The translations under genes and the position numbers were made by a program. DNA of 64,000 bases from Desulfovibrio gilichinskyi (GTDB lineage: Bacteria > Desulfobacterota > Desulfovibrionia > Desulfovibrionales > Desulfovibrionaceae). The stretch is taken from contig NZ_FWZU01000003.1 of NCBI RefSeq assembly GCF_900177375.1, forward strand, positions 310,001-374,000, given 5' to 3'. The notes beneath the pieces are model-generated. The model searched no databases and was not told the origin of the DNA. It saw only the letters and a program-made list of their open reading frames with translations. Each line of letters opens with the position of its first letter. The first letter of the stretch is position 1. This document shows positions 34,331 through 45,500 of the stretch, piece after piece.

Positions 34331-36988
34331 ATGGAGAGAAAGATGAATTCAAGCAAATATCATGCATGTTTGTTCTTGCTCATAATTTTTTTAGGATTTG
34401 CATGTCCCGTACAGGCGCGAGTTGTTACTGTTGTTTATGATGATTCTAAGAGTATGTTTGGCGGTTTTACTCTTAATATAAAAAATAAAAAAATCCATGC
34501 TAATCCCACCGATCGATGGGTATATGCCAATTATGCCCTTCAAACTCTTGCAGCCCTTATGCACAAGGAAGACAAATTATATGTCGTAAGGATGAATGCC
34601 TTTAATGAGGTCTCAGAATCTGAAGAAAAGTCCGCAAAGGTTGTAAAATATCTTGGGACTGAAGTGTCAAAGGCTCTGCGCGATATTATGAGCTATGGCT
34701 GCGGAAAAACTACTCCGTATGGATCCGTTAGCTTTGCGGTGGATTGTTTTCTTAATGCTACAGATAAAATGAATAATCACGGCAAGTTCAATGATAATCA
34801 GCTGAGAAGAGTTAAAGAGAAGCGTAAGGATTGGTTGATAATTATTACTGATGGGTCATTTGACGGAATGTCTGATGGATCGGCTAAGGCAAAAGCTGAA
34901 GACATTGAGAAATATAAAGAAAAAGCAGGAAAAGATAGCAGGGTAATTTTTTTACTTATCGGCGCAAAACCGGATGAAAGTCTTTACAGTAAATGGAGGC
35001 AATCCGTTGGTGGGCATGTGGAAGAGTTAATAACTGTTCAGGCTGCAGAAGGCGGTAAAGATATTCTTGATGCAATGAAAAAAGTTGCAGCTATAATTGA
35101 AGGTCGTGATGCAGGTGAGGATAAGTTCAGACCTAATTTCTGCGGTGATACATTTGACTTTGAATCACCATATCCACTGCGCCGTGTCAGTGTTCAGCAG
35201 CAAATTGAAGGGATTAAGAATTTTTCCACCCCTTCTATCCTTAGGTTGCCGGACGGAAGCGAAACGCCTTTTAGCCATTTTGAAGTTGAAAGTCCTCATA
35301 AAACTGAAATAACCACATTATTCGGGCAGAAGCTGGATAACCGTGAAGCGCGAGATATAACGGGAATTATTTCTACCGCCGGCAGCAATGAAAAAGTTAT
35401 GGGAGCTGGAATTTATCAAATATACTGCCCGGGTAATTTTACAGATTATACAGTTAAGAATCTTCTGATTGAAACATCAATAAACTTTCAACCTGTTCTG
35501 GAGGTTAAAGGTGTCGGAATTAAAGAAGAAAATGAGAATAATAGTGGTTATGATTTGTGCAGAGATGATGAAATAAGGCTTCATGTAAAATTTTCAGATT
35601 ATAAAAGTAACCAGACATTGAATTTTAATGAGGATCAAGCTGGTAAGATCGATGTTCACGTTCTCGATAGTGATATGAAAAAGATCGGAGAATCATTTGC
35701 TTATGACAATCGAGCAAGTGAGTTTATTTCAAATTGGCAAAAGGTTTCAGCTATAAAAGGGCCTCTCGATCTAAAAGAGATTTCAATCAGAGCTGTATCA
35801 CATGGATATTTTGATTTGAAATCAGATGTATTTAAAATTAAAGCAGAAAAACGCTCGCGCAATGTTACCGCAACTCTCTATCCTTCAACTGTGAATGTCC
35901 TGTATAAATTTTGTGATACACCAAAAGAAGTGGCTTCAGTTTCTGTGAATTTATCTAATGTTCAGGATAAGAGCAGAGTAAAATTGACCGCCCGGGATAT
36001 TCCAAAGGGAATAACAATAAGCTCACAAGAAGATTCAGATTCGACAGGCTATTCCGCTGAGACAGCGTATTCAATAGGCTCTCCTGTTACAGTTTATCTG
36101 TATCGCGATAAGCATTTCAATCTTCCAGCCCCTGCTGAATTTTATTTAGAGATTCAGTTTCCCGATGACCCCGCTTTGAGAATTTCTAACGTAAATACAA
36201 AAGTTAAGATTCTCCCGCAAAAAAGAAATATAGAGTTTGTCCCTGATAGAGCAATTTGGAATGGCAGTGTTGTCGCCACACAAAATGTTCCTCCATTTAT
36301 TTTGCGGCTCAGTGAAAATGGTAAATTCATCGATTTAAATAAGGAAAATTGGGATGTTAGTACTCACTCTGATTGTGAAGCTGGATTTCAATTAAGTCAT
36401 AACCCGGAACTTAACGGAGATTATGCTGTTACCCCTGATTTCGGTTCGCTTGTTCCTCCTTTACCTGCATCAGCTGGAGAATTTCCTGTCCAGATTAACT
36501 GGCAGGGTCCATTCCCCGGTGAAACCTTTTCATCAACTATTGTGCTGTCAATGATGGATTCAGATTTGCTGACAAAATACAGGTGGTTGGCTGGTTTGAT
36601 TTTATTCTTTTTTTGCATGGTTTGGTTCATCTGGAGGTTGCTTACTAAGAGAAGATTTACACGAGATGCCAAGATTAAGTTTAAAACAACTCGCAGTGAC
36701 GTTCCTCCCAGGGTTCAAACAATATTTTTAAGGAAGAAAGGGGTCAGTGTTTTTTTAAGCAGATGGCTTTGGCCGTCAACCGCGGAGAAAATTAATGTCA
36801 GGGGTGTGAATTTTAAAGCAGGAGATAATTCTGCAAGCATTGTTATAGCTAGACACAGTCAAAAGCGAACTATGTACATGCATGGAGTGCCTCTGGATTC
36901 TCCAGGTCACAAAGACCAAGGCCTGCCGCGCGGATCAGCTCTTGAAGATCGCGGGGACTATGTAATTAAAGAATACTATTATGAATAG
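34331..36988 (+). CDS. membrane-anchored von Willebrand factor A-domain protein
   Basis: The 885-residue protein has a signal peptide or N-terminal anchor (about residues 11-29), then a vWA domain with an intact MIDAS: 'VVYDDSKSM' (DxSxS), 'GKTTPYGSV' (Thr) and 'IIITDGSFDG' (Asp). A long beta-rich region follows to about residue 735. One transmembrane helix (about 752-772) precedes a basic C-terminal segment of roughly 110 residues, presumably cytoplasmic. ATG 34331 has AAGGG upstream; ATG 34343, with GGAG at good spacing, gives a more typical signal peptide and may be the true start. It is the first of four same-strand genes, 23 bases before the tubulin-like gene. It looks like the periplasmic, ligand- or metal-binding part of an envelope complex. 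Confidence 0.82.
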   Translation: MERKMNSSKYHACLFLLIIFLGFACPVQARVVTVVYDDSKSMFGGFTLNIKNKKIHANPTDRWVYANYALQTLAALMHKEDKLYVVRMNAFNEVSESEEKSAKVVKYLGTEVSKALRDIMSYGCGKTTPYGSVSFAVDCFLNATDKMNNHGKFNDNQLRRVKEKRKDWLIIITDGSFDGMSDGSAKAKAEDIEKYKEKAGKDSRVIFLLIGAKPDESLYSKWRQSVGGHVEELITVQAAEGGKDILDAMKKVAAIIEGRDAGEDKFRPNFCGDTFDFESPYPLRRVSVQQQIEGIKNFSTPSILRLPDGSETPFSHFEVESPHKTEITTLFGQKLDNREARDITGIISTAGSNEKVMGAGIYQIYCPGNFTDYTVKNLLIETSINFQPVLEVKGVGIKEENENNSGYDLCRDDEIRLHVKFSDYKSNQTLNFNEDQAGKIDVHVLDSDMKKIGESFAYDNRASEFISNWQKVSAIKGPLDLKEISIRAVSHGYFDLKSDVFKIKAEKRSRNVTATLYPSTVNVLYKFCDTPKEVASVSVNLSNVQDKSRVKLTARDIPKGITISSQEDSDSTGYSAETAYSIGSPVTVYLYRDKHFNLPAPAEFYLEIQFPDDPALRISNVNTKVKILPQKRNIEFVPDRAIWNGSVVATQNVPPFILRLSENGKFIDLNKENWDVSTHSDCEAGFQLSHNPELNGDYAVTPDFGSLVPPLPASAGEFPVQINWQGPFPGETFSSTIVLSMMDSDLLTKYRWLAGLILFFFCMVWFIWRLLTKRRFTRDAKIKFKTTRSDVPPRVQTIFLRKKGVSVFLSRWLWPSTAEKINVRGVNFKAGDNSASIVIARHSQKRTMYMHGVPLDSPGHKDQGLPRGSALEDRGDYVIKEYYYE

Positions 36989-37011
36989 ACAAGACAACTA
37001 CGGAGGTTGAT

Positions 37012-40000
37012 GTGGAGTTCAATACAGTTCCTACTCTTCTTATCGGTTTAGGCGGAATCGGTTCACAGGTCGTCGATATGATCTATGGAAAAATTCCTTC
37101 GAGTATGCACGATAGAATTGCTGTTCATGCTTTTGATACCAATATTAATGATATTGATAAATGTTCAAATTTGCGAAATTTAATTACACAGACCAGCACT
37201 AACTGGACTGTTGGTAATTATTTAGAAATTGCTGACAACTCCGTAAACGAATGGTTTCCGAGCGAGGTCAGAGAACTTAAACGCAAACTTCTGACTGATG
37301 GAGCAGGACAGGTCCGATGTGTGTCAAGGCTGGCGTATCGTGCTTCAATTGATGACGGGAAACTTGAGAAGCTTCGCTCTCAAATCCGGGATATTTTTCA
37401 GGCGCGTGGCGACCGGGCTATGCCGAGCGTCAGGGTTATGATTGTAACTTCTTTAGGAGGCGGAACAGGGTCAGGTATTTTTTTGCAGACCGCAATGTAT
37501 GTCCGCGATATTCTGACCCATGAATTTCATAAAAATGCTGTGCTGGTCCGCGGTGCTTTTTTGCTTCCAGATCCTTTGATACAGAGCGGCGTTCTTGATA
37601 AGAACCACCATGAAAATGTTCGTGCGAACGCCTACGCCAGCCTTAAGGAACTTAATGCGATAACTATTAATGCCGGAGCTGACAGTGATAAACATAGCGG
37701 AGCAACGATAGAGTTGGAATATAAGCCGCGCCAAGTCGATATCAACGGCAGGCAGTCACATGTTGTCACCGATATGAATCTTCCTTTTGATTTTTGCTTT
37801 TTATATGATTTTGAGAATGAAAGAGGGGAAAACCTCAAATATCTGGATAACTATATCAACCAGATGGTTAAAACTATTCATCTTCAGCTTTTTTCTCCTC
37901 TCAGCGGTCCTTCCTTTTCCGAAGAGGATAACTTTATTCTTGGGCTGGTCAGCGAAAACGGGCTCAACCGTTACTGCGGAGCCGGTGTTGCCTCGCTTGT
38001 GTTCCCTTACGATAAGCTTGTCAGGTATTGCGCTCTTCGCTGGGCTGATGAAAGCTTTTCAAGTGAATGGCTGCGGCTGGACAAAGATTACGAGGAAGAG
38101 CTTAAGCAATACGAAAGGGACAGACAGGCCGGTGTAAACGGGGAGCGTCCTAAAATTGGAAAGAGATATATTTCTCTTGTTGATAATTATGCAAATGACA
38201 ACAACCCTGATCCCTTCTTTTTAAGCATACATGATGCAGTTCATATTCCCGGTGAGAGAGCAATCGATACAAGACCCCGTTCTCAATTATTCCTTGAGAA
38301 TGTAGATAAGTTGATTGAGCAGATCGTAAAGGATGATAGAGATCTTAATGATATGGAGCAGGTATGTGTTCTTGATGATGGTCGGCTTAAAAGAAGTGAT
38401 GAAGCTGCCAGTGAAGTTGAGGATATGGAGGGTCATCTTCTAACATATCAGCGTCAGGTGTTTGTTTCAGTACGCAGTCATAAAAGTTTTATTATCAATC
38501 AAACTATAAGAAATGGGAATGATAAGGTAAGTACTTCAGAATATAATCTGAGTTATTGGATGCTTAAACGTCCGACACCTCTTCATCCGGTTGCAGTGCG
38601 TTATGTTTTGTACAGTTTGGAGGATCTGCTTGATTCCCGTTTGAAAAAAATTCGTGAAGGAATCACTGCCGTTGAAAAAAGTATCGATAACTATAAACAA
38701 GCTTATAATGTGAGTTCCAAAAGAGATGTTGTTGAAACAATTGAAGACCGGTTCAGGGATATTGAAAACGGATCATGGTTTTCAAAATTATTGGGCGGCA
38801 AGTTAAAAGTTTTAATTAATGAATACAAAGAAAAGTCTTCCAGGCAGCTTAATGCACTTAATGTATATAGATTACTCAAGCTTAAGGAACTGGTTTATGA
38901 AGAGTTGTTAAGCTGTGTGCGTGATCTTTTAAGAGACTGGAAAGATTATTTTGACCAGTTACGTTCGATTAGAAACGGTTTGCAAAAAGAACTTAGAGAT
39001 TGCACGAACGATAATGAACGTAATCAGGATTCAATGAATGTTTATATACTCGCCTCTGCAGAAGATAAAGAGAGTATGTGGAATGAATTGCGTACTTCAG
39101 TTGCAAGAAGCAGTGAGTTGCCGCCTGATTTTCTGGAAAAGATTTATGACGATAGATACAAAAGATTTTGTGAAAATCATTTCGGTACTAACCGGGACAG
39201 ATATTCCAGAGGCCAAAATTTCGGCGAAGAAATTGTTTCATGGTGTGAAACAGAAATTAAAAAATCAGGCCGGTTAAGCTATAATATTCTCGAAGCGATT
39301 ACTGAAGAAGCACGGTCCAGAAATATTGATAATGATGAACATTTAAAAGAACGGATTGCAACTTTAGGTCGCCTTGCTTCTCCTTTTGTCCCTGAAATAT
39401 CAAAAGGACAAGTTCAAAATCAGGAGTATTGGGGGATTAATTCCGGTACTCTTGATAGATATTCAGAAGATTGGATCAAAGATAATTTCGGAGGAGTCAG
39501 CAGGCTTGTACGGGATGATTCTTTTCCAGAAACTGAACTGATAAGATACACGGCAAGATATGGATACCTTGCCTCTGATTTTACCAAATTTAAAGCTTCA
39601 GAACCAGGGTCAAGTATGGGAGACGGTTCTTACCATACTGCCTATATGCGCAGAATCAAAAAACTTGTTGCCGGCGGAGAGACCGTTACCCCGCATTTGG
39701 ATAAACGCTGGCACCTTCCTGCATATATGACTGATCTTAACAGTATTAGAGGAGAAGGCGACCTTAAAATGAGTGATGAAGCCTTCGTACTCGGGCTGGT
39801 CTTCGGACATTTTGTAAACCGAACTGAAGGTCGTAGATCATTATGGGAATGCCATACAAAAGACAGTGCCGGGAGTGAGACTATTAAATTGGTTTACAAG
39901 GGAGGAGCTCCAGTATCCGGCGGTTTGTATGATTTGTATGAAGCGCTCCCTCATAATCCTGCTCTTGTTAATTCAATATCCGACTGGGCCAATGCTGAAA

Positions 40001-40386
40001 TCGGCAAGCTCCCTTCCTGGCGTTCAAGCGATGACGGGAAAATGTCTTTCAGTGAAAGAAGTGTTCAAATTGTCAAAGGTAAATTAACTATTCTGGATGC
40101 TATAGCAAGCTTTGTAAGTGAAAGACCTGCCACGGCTGAAGCTGAACTCGAAAAGACAACCGTACATCTTATGGATGTCTTGTTCGATTTGATCCTAAGG
40201 GCAAAACAAGCCAAGAACGGCAAAACGAATGAAGTCAAAAATATGGATGAAACACTGCAGGAAATTAATGACCTTTTAGTAAATTCATCAATTTATTCAC
40301 AGTTTGTTTCTGAAGGAACTCGGCTCGCTCGAAACTGGAATGTAAAGGTGAAAAGTTATCAGAAAAGTCTAGAAGACATATTTTAG
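37012..40386 (+). CDS. tubulin/FtsZ-like GTPase (Tubulin_2 type), 1124 residues
   Basis: The GTG start is set by CGGAGG at 37001-37006. The protein opens 'TLLIGLGGIGSQVVDMI' (nucleotide-binding first loop) and has the tubulin signature 'SLGGGTGSG' at residues 147-155, then 'RGAFLLPDPL' and 'RANAYASLKELNA', all consistent with the 'tubulin-like' family PF13809. After about residue 350 comes a very long C-terminal region with helical and coiled-coil stretches ('KIREGITAVEKSIDNYKQAY') not found in FtsZ or tubulin. A cytoplasmic GTPase that may polymerise is the obvious inference. It lacks a signal peptide or membrane segment. Neighbours are membrane proteins on both sides. Confidence 0.85.
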   Translation: MEFNTVPTLLIGLGGIGSQVVDMIYGKIPSSMHDRIAVHAFDTNINDIDKCSNLRNLITQTSTNWTVGNYLEIADNSVNEWFPSEVRELKRKLLTDGAGQVRCVSRLAYRASIDDGKLEKLRSQIRDIFQARGDRAMPSVRVMIVTSLGGGTGSGIFLQTAMYVRDILTHEFHKNAVLVRGAFLLPDPLIQSGVLDKNHHENVRANAYASLKELNAITINAGADSDKHSGATIELEYKPRQVDINGRQSHVVTDMNLPFDFCFLYDFENERGENLKYLDNYINQMVKTIHLQLFSPLSGPSFSEEDNFILGLVSENGLNRYCGAGVASLVFPYDKLVRYCALRWADESFSSEWLRLDKDYEEELKQYERDRQAGVNGERPKIGKRYISLVDNYANDNNPDPFFLSIHDAVHIPGERAIDTRPRSQLFLENVDKLIEQIVKDDRDLNDMEQVCVLDDGRLKRSDEAASEVEDMEGHLLTYQRQVFVSVRSHKSFIINQTIRNGNDKVSTSEYNLSYWMLKRPTPLHPVAVRYVLYSLEDLLDSRLKKIREGITAVEKSIDNYKQAYNVSSKRDVVETIEDRFRDIENGSWFSKLLGGKLKVLINEYKEKSSRQLNALNVYRLLKLKELVYEELLSCVRDLLRDWKDYFDQLRSIRNGLQKELRDCTNDNERNQDSMNVYILASAEDKESMWNELRTSVARSSELPPDFLEKIYDDRYKRFCENHFGTNRDRYSRGQNFGEEIVSWCETEIKKSGRLSYNILEAITEEARSRNIDNDEHLKERIATLGRLASPFVPEISKGQVQNQEYWGINSGTLDRYSEDWIKDNFGGVSRLVRDDSFPETELIRYTARYGYLASDFTKFKASEPGSSMGDGSYHTAYMRRIKKLVAGGETVTPHLDKRWHLPAYMTDLNSIRGEGDLKMSDEAFVLGLVFGHFVNRTEGRRSLWECHTKDSAGSETIKLVYKGGAPVSGGLYDLYEALPHNPALVNSISDWANAEIGKLPSWRSSDDGKMSFSERSVQIVKGKLTILDAIASFVSERPATAEAELEKTTVHLMDVLFDLILRAKQAKNGKTNEVKNMDETLQEINDLLVNSSIYSQFVSEGTRLARNWNVKVKSYQKSLEDIF

Positions 40387-40447
40387 ATCTGATCTTTGTT
40401 CTGGCTTACATACAAGACATCTTATTCTATAATAAAGGGGAATGTCT

Positions 40448-42589
40448 GTGCATACTGTTGTGCTTGATTTGTATGGTGAAATTCCGTCTATGGCTGAATT
40501 CAAACCATTTTTGTATCCGCTTCTGTCTTCCGGAGAACTAAAAATGTTTTGGGAAGAGCGTAACTCTGAAAAACCTGTTAATTACGAACTCAGTTATAGA
40601 AAACTTTTGCAACATTTGCGCAGGCTTTCTGCAAGTAATTGGCATTTGATAATTATGCTTGGTGTTTCGGAAGATACGAGCTGCTATGATGAGAATGAAA
40701 ATTTATGTACGGGCTCACTTGCTGACCAAATTACAAAAATTCAAAACTATTTGCTTGCGCGTCTCAGTGGTAAACTTGCACCTATGCGTGTCAGTTATAT
40801 TGTCGTCGATCCTATCCGTCGGCAGGGGCATACTAATGCCCCTATTGATAAGCTAGATAAGTCATATCTGCATTGGGAGATGGATACTTGCGGTTACACT
40901 TCATTAAATAATATTCCGTGTACTTTTCGCAAGCAGGACATTGATGATCTTGAAGAGTTAAAAACCGAGATAGATTTCAGTAAAGAGACAACAAGTGAAG
41001 GGTTTGGCGGTCTTAGCAGTGAGTTGCAAAATAAGTTAACTGCTTGCTGTGAAAGATATATTGAGTGTGTTTCTTCTGCCGTCTGCAGAGTCGCCCTTGA
41101 ATGGGAAGACCAGCCGGCAGGAAATAGGGTGAACATGTATTCACGCGATAAAGAGTATTTATCAGTTAAAAAAGCGTTAACTCTCAGTAGTAATTTTGAA
41201 GAAACACTCTGGTCCAGAATACAACTTGATCCTGAATCCGTGAACAGCATAAGGCCGGAAATAATATTTAAAGAACTTTTATATGATTATTACAGCGTTA
41301 GTGGAATTATCAATGAACGAAGTTGCTGTGTCAGGGTACGGCAGGCTGATTTCAGTGCTCCGCGGCATGATTCAATACAATTCAGAGTTGGAATTGTAAT
41401 CCTTCTTCTTCTTGAGATAGGTGAAGACGACAATATGCTTGGTCCAAAGAGTTTTCTTTCTTTAGGGAACAATATTGATGTTAATATTGAACTGGCCGGC
41501 AATATGATTGATCATTATTTGCATGCTCTTGAAGCCGCTAAAGACTCAGTTAAAATTGACAGTACTCGTGCTATACAAGGCAGCTTTACTCTGCAACGGA
41601 CTCCTGAGGTTCATTTTGAAGAACCTAAACCAGTAGAACTGCCAGCTCCTCCTGCAACTATTTATTTCAAAGATTGGAATAATTGGTGGGAAGATGTAAA
41701 TTCTTCGTTAAGCCATGAACGGGATCAATATAAAAAATTAGATAGGGAAAATGTTTTTCTACTTAAAAGAGCTAATAAAAGTATTGAAATTGTGGATATT
41801 GATAATATTGAAGCCGCTTTGGATCAATTTAAAGAAGACCGTGAAACTATGAAAAAGGTGGTAGCTAATAAGGATTATCTAGATTTTAATATTACATGGA
41901 AGAGAGATACACAGGACTTGATAGATAAGTTGAAATACAGAACAGAAATCTTTTCTGGAGTCAGGCTGCTTTTTTCTTACGGAACTATTCTTACGGTTTT
42001 TGTCTTGTTGATGCTTTTTTTGGGAGGTGGAGGGGGGTACCTGTATTACATGCTTGGCTGGGGAATGCTCTCACTTTTGATCATGGGGATTTGTTCTTTA
42101 GGCGCGAAATTGAAATTAAAGCGTGTGCAAAATGAGTTAAAAAAAATAGCAAGTTCTCATAAAAAATACTTAAGTGATATTTTAAAGGGTAACAAAGAGC
42201 ATTTGAAAAAACAGTGTGAGTTTTCAGCTGTTGCAAATAATTATCGTAAACTTTTTAAAGAAGTAAATCACGAACTCCGCCGGAAAAGTTTAATTTTGTA
42301 TCATGCCAATAAAGTTGCCGACCATATTGAATTGATGCGTCCTCTGGCTGATTTATGGAAAGCAGATGAGCCTATTCTTAATTCAAATGAATTCGCAGAT
42401 GAAATTTTTTATGATCGTCCTGTTGTTGATAACTTAATATATTCACCGTCCACATTTATTCCTGATGCGGCTTCATATAGTCTGGAGGTTAAACACGGGC
42501 TTACGAATCCTTCTGTAACTTATTTCCCGTTCAAACTGGTTGCCCTGGAAGAAGACGGGATGTTTGAAGGAGGAAGAAAAGATGTATAG
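40448..42589 (+). CDS. two-TM membrane protein of the vWA/tubulin-like operon, unknown function
   Basis: The GTG at 40448 is preferred because AAGGGG (40435-40440) is seven bases away; an ATG two codons earlier (40442) is too close. The roughly 713-residue protein is soluble up to about residue 505, with a Rossmann-like start ('TVVLDLYGEIP', 'WHLIIMLGVSED') and coiled coil around 440-500. Two adjacent hydrophobic helices (about 510-530 and 535-553) and a helical C-terminal tail of about 160 residues follow. I recognise no family. The arrangement suggests a membrane adaptor with large cytoplasmic parts on both sides. It overlaps the next gene by eight bases. Confidence 0.75.
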   Translation: MHTVVLDLYGEIPSMAEFKPFLYPLLSSGELKMFWEERNSEKPVNYELSYRKLLQHLRRLSASNWHLIIMLGVSEDTSCYDENENLCTGSLADQITKIQNYLLARLSGKLAPMRVSYIVVDPIRRQGHTNAPIDKLDKSYLHWEMDTCGYTSLNNIPCTFRKQDIDDLEELKTEIDFSKETTSEGFGGLSSELQNKLTACCERYIECVSSAVCRVALEWEDQPAGNRVNMYSRDKEYLSVKKALTLSSNFEETLWSRIQLDPESVNSIRPEIIFKELLYDYYSVSGIINERSCCVRVRQADFSAPRHDSIQFRVGIVILLLLEIGEDDNMLGPKSFLSLGNNIDVNIELAGNMIDHYLHALEAAKDSVKIDSTRAIQGSFTLQRTPEVHFEEPKPVELPAPPATIYFKDWNNWWEDVNSSLSHERDQYKKLDRENVFLLKRANKSIEIVDIDNIEAALDQFKEDRETMKKVVANKDYLDFNITWKRDTQDLIDKLKYRTEIFSGVRLLFSYGTILTVFVLLMLFLGGGGGYLYYMLGWGMLSLLIMGICSLGAKLKLKRVQNELKKIASSHKKYLSDILKGNKEHLKKQCEFSAVANNYRKLFKEVNHELRRKSLILYHANKVADHIELMRPLADLWKADEPILNSNEFADEIFYDRPVVDNLIYSPSTFIPDAASYSLEVKHGLTNPSVTYFPFKLVALEEDGMFEGGRKDV

Positions 42590-45500
42590 TTCTTTGCCGT
42601 TTATTATAGGTTTTGCCGGGCTTATAGCCGTGTGGGCTTTTTCTTTACCGCGCAATAGCCGTTACAGAATGCTCCCATTAGTTTATCTCATTTTCGGAAT
42701 AACAGTATTTTTTTATTCTTTTCTTAGAGTCTTTCCTGAAGTTCTAAGCAGCTTAGAAGGATTGTTCGGGGATAATCCTCAAAATAAGCAATTTTTTATT
42801 TTATATTTTAACGCCGGTTTTATCGTAACTTTTGCAGTGTTTATGGCTTTTTTCAGAGCAGGTGGATGGGCTTGCAGGATAGTTGTGCGCTCCCAGAAGA
42901 AAACTAAATTTTTTGCAGCGTTAAAAAAAATATGTTCAAACGAAGCGGTTAATGGCGACTATTCGCGGTCAAAAGATAAGAAGATTCCTTTTGGATACAG
43001 GAAAGGATTACAAAACAAAATTCTGATGAATCCTGAATTTAAAATATGGGGAATATTTCTTAACATTCTGGCCCTCTTTTTTATTATTGCATCGCTTGTT
43101 GCACATGTAGTTGCTCCGCAGGGTCTGCTTGATTCTACAGTTCTTAAATATCCTGTATTGTTGACTTTAACTTTTATGGTTACAGGGCTTTATTTTTCAG
43201 GGCTCTGCAGAGAAAGCCGCACTAAACTTACCAGCGAGGATGGTTCAGGCGGACTCTCCGGCAAGTGCGGGGATCTATACGACTCAATCGGTAAGGTTTT
43301 CAGGTGCAGTATTCTATTTGCCAGCGGCTTAAATAGCAATAAGGCCAAATACTTTGCAGACCAGTCCTCGCTGATAACTGATCAGCGTTTAGTTGCAATC
43401 ATAAGGGCTACAAGTGGCTATTTTCCACGCGGGTTTAGTGAAATGCATCGAAAGTTGCTTGAAGCTTTATGGCGTGGAAAGGATCTGCTTGTTGTGGCCG
43501 GAATGTATGATGAAATTTCGCCGATCCTTTTTTCAGGTATCCAGTATGATATACAACGACTTAATAGGATTGTTGTTTTTACCAGTTCCTTGCAGGGCTC
43601 CAGACAACGGAAGGAAGAAGAGGCATGGCTGAGCCGTTGGCTTGAAGATGGTTCCATTTATTCCAAGAATGCAATTGCAATGGTCGGATTTGAAAACTTT
43701 ACTGGTCAGGAAGATGTTCTCATTACCAGTCCGCATGAGCTCCTATTAAAACGTTTAGATTCTGAAACTGTAAGGGAATGGGTTGAACAGGTTAGTAAAA
43801 TTATAGTGCTTAACATTGATGAAAGTGTTTTTTCAAACATTCTGCCTGCCGCATCAATTCTTAGAATTCTTCGTGATATTTGCGGAGAAGATCTGCAGAT
43901 GATTTACCTTACAGACGATTATGACGCTTCAGTAAAAGTTGTTGCAAGAGCTTACCTTGGCGGACATCCTGAAAAATATACATTCAGGGGTAAAAAACCT
44001 GAATCATATTGTTATAGATTTTTTGATCTGAACGACTCCAGTAATTATCTTACAGCTCTGGGCGGGATAAGTGCTTACGTTGCGCCTGAAAACAGCCTTG
44101 CCGCATTTATGCTGTCTTCAGGCGTATATTCAGTTCAGCTGCAAGGGTTTAATAAAACTGCATGGAACGAGTTTGTCAGTCGGATGGATGATGTTGAACT
44201 GGGAAGTTTAAACAGAGGGGCTTACAGCAGCAATGTTGAAATCAGGACTAGACCCATGCTTGGGAAAATAAGTGATGCCGCTATCATTATCTCCCGCGAT
44301 GATTCGTATAATCTGCCTTTAACTCTCAGTAAGACTCTGGAGAGTTCAAATGATCATTTGATGGCGAACATCTTCAGTCCGCGTTATTTGCTGCGTGATT
44401 ATTTTCTTGAATATCTGGATTTTTATTTGGAGAACCCTCTGCAAAAATTTGCTCCTTTACTTAGCCGAGACAAGACAGGAGTGGCTCTGCTTGTGTATGA
44501 ACGACTCTTAGTGGAAGAAATGGATGAAAAAAGTATCCGTCAGTTTGTGGATTCTTTTTTTTATGCGGATGAGCTGTCTGGAGCTACTGTTGATGATAAT
44601 CTTCGAGCAGTGTTTGATTATGCGTATAATAAGAAGTCTGATATTTCTTCATATTTTACAATCAGGGATGAAATGGTTTTTGATGATGATGCAAATGATT
44701 TTGTTCCGGTTGCAAAATATAAAATTTCTCGGCAAATGTCAGAAGACTGGGCTATGGCTCATAGGCTTACTTTTAAATTTAAAGATCCCTCAGGGAAAAC
44801 TATTAAAAAAGCTTTCGGGCATCAGATTGTGCAAAATTGTCTGCCAGGTCAGGTGCATTGTTATAACGGTGAGGCATACAGAATCTCGTCAATCAATATA
44901 GCCGGTAAATTTGTAAATGTTGAATATGTCCTGCCGGATGACGAAAGAAGCTACAGACATAAGGTTAAAATTGAATGCCACGGGTGTAACGAAGTGCTTG
45001 CCCGCGAAAATGACGGTAAAAATGCTGGCAGTTATTATCTGGACAGTACTATTGAAGATTGTTTTTATTCAATTAAAACGGAAGGATATTTTGAATTTAG
45101 TGATGGCGTTAATCTCGGGGAGAATAAATATAAATATATCCCGATAAATGATCCATTAACCCGCACCATGATTCATGGCAGACGTTTGCGTTGGGAAATT
45201 TCATCGCTTGAATCACTGCCTCTTGATGTAGATTCAAAAATATCTTTTACATTTGCAATTTTGGTTAAAGAGATGCTGCAGAGTATGTTTCCTGATCTGC
45301 ATCAGTATTTGCATGTTATTCCAGTCCGCCAGCCCGAAATTGCAGGTGATCCTGTTGCTGAGAATTTACAGTTGGCAACTCGCGTGTCCGCTTTGCCAGA
45401 AGTAGAAGACATTAATAAAATCGGTGGTAATTTAGGGATAGGAATTGAAATTTTTGAAGATTCTATTGTGGACATGGGACTTTGCAGAGCTATTGAAGCC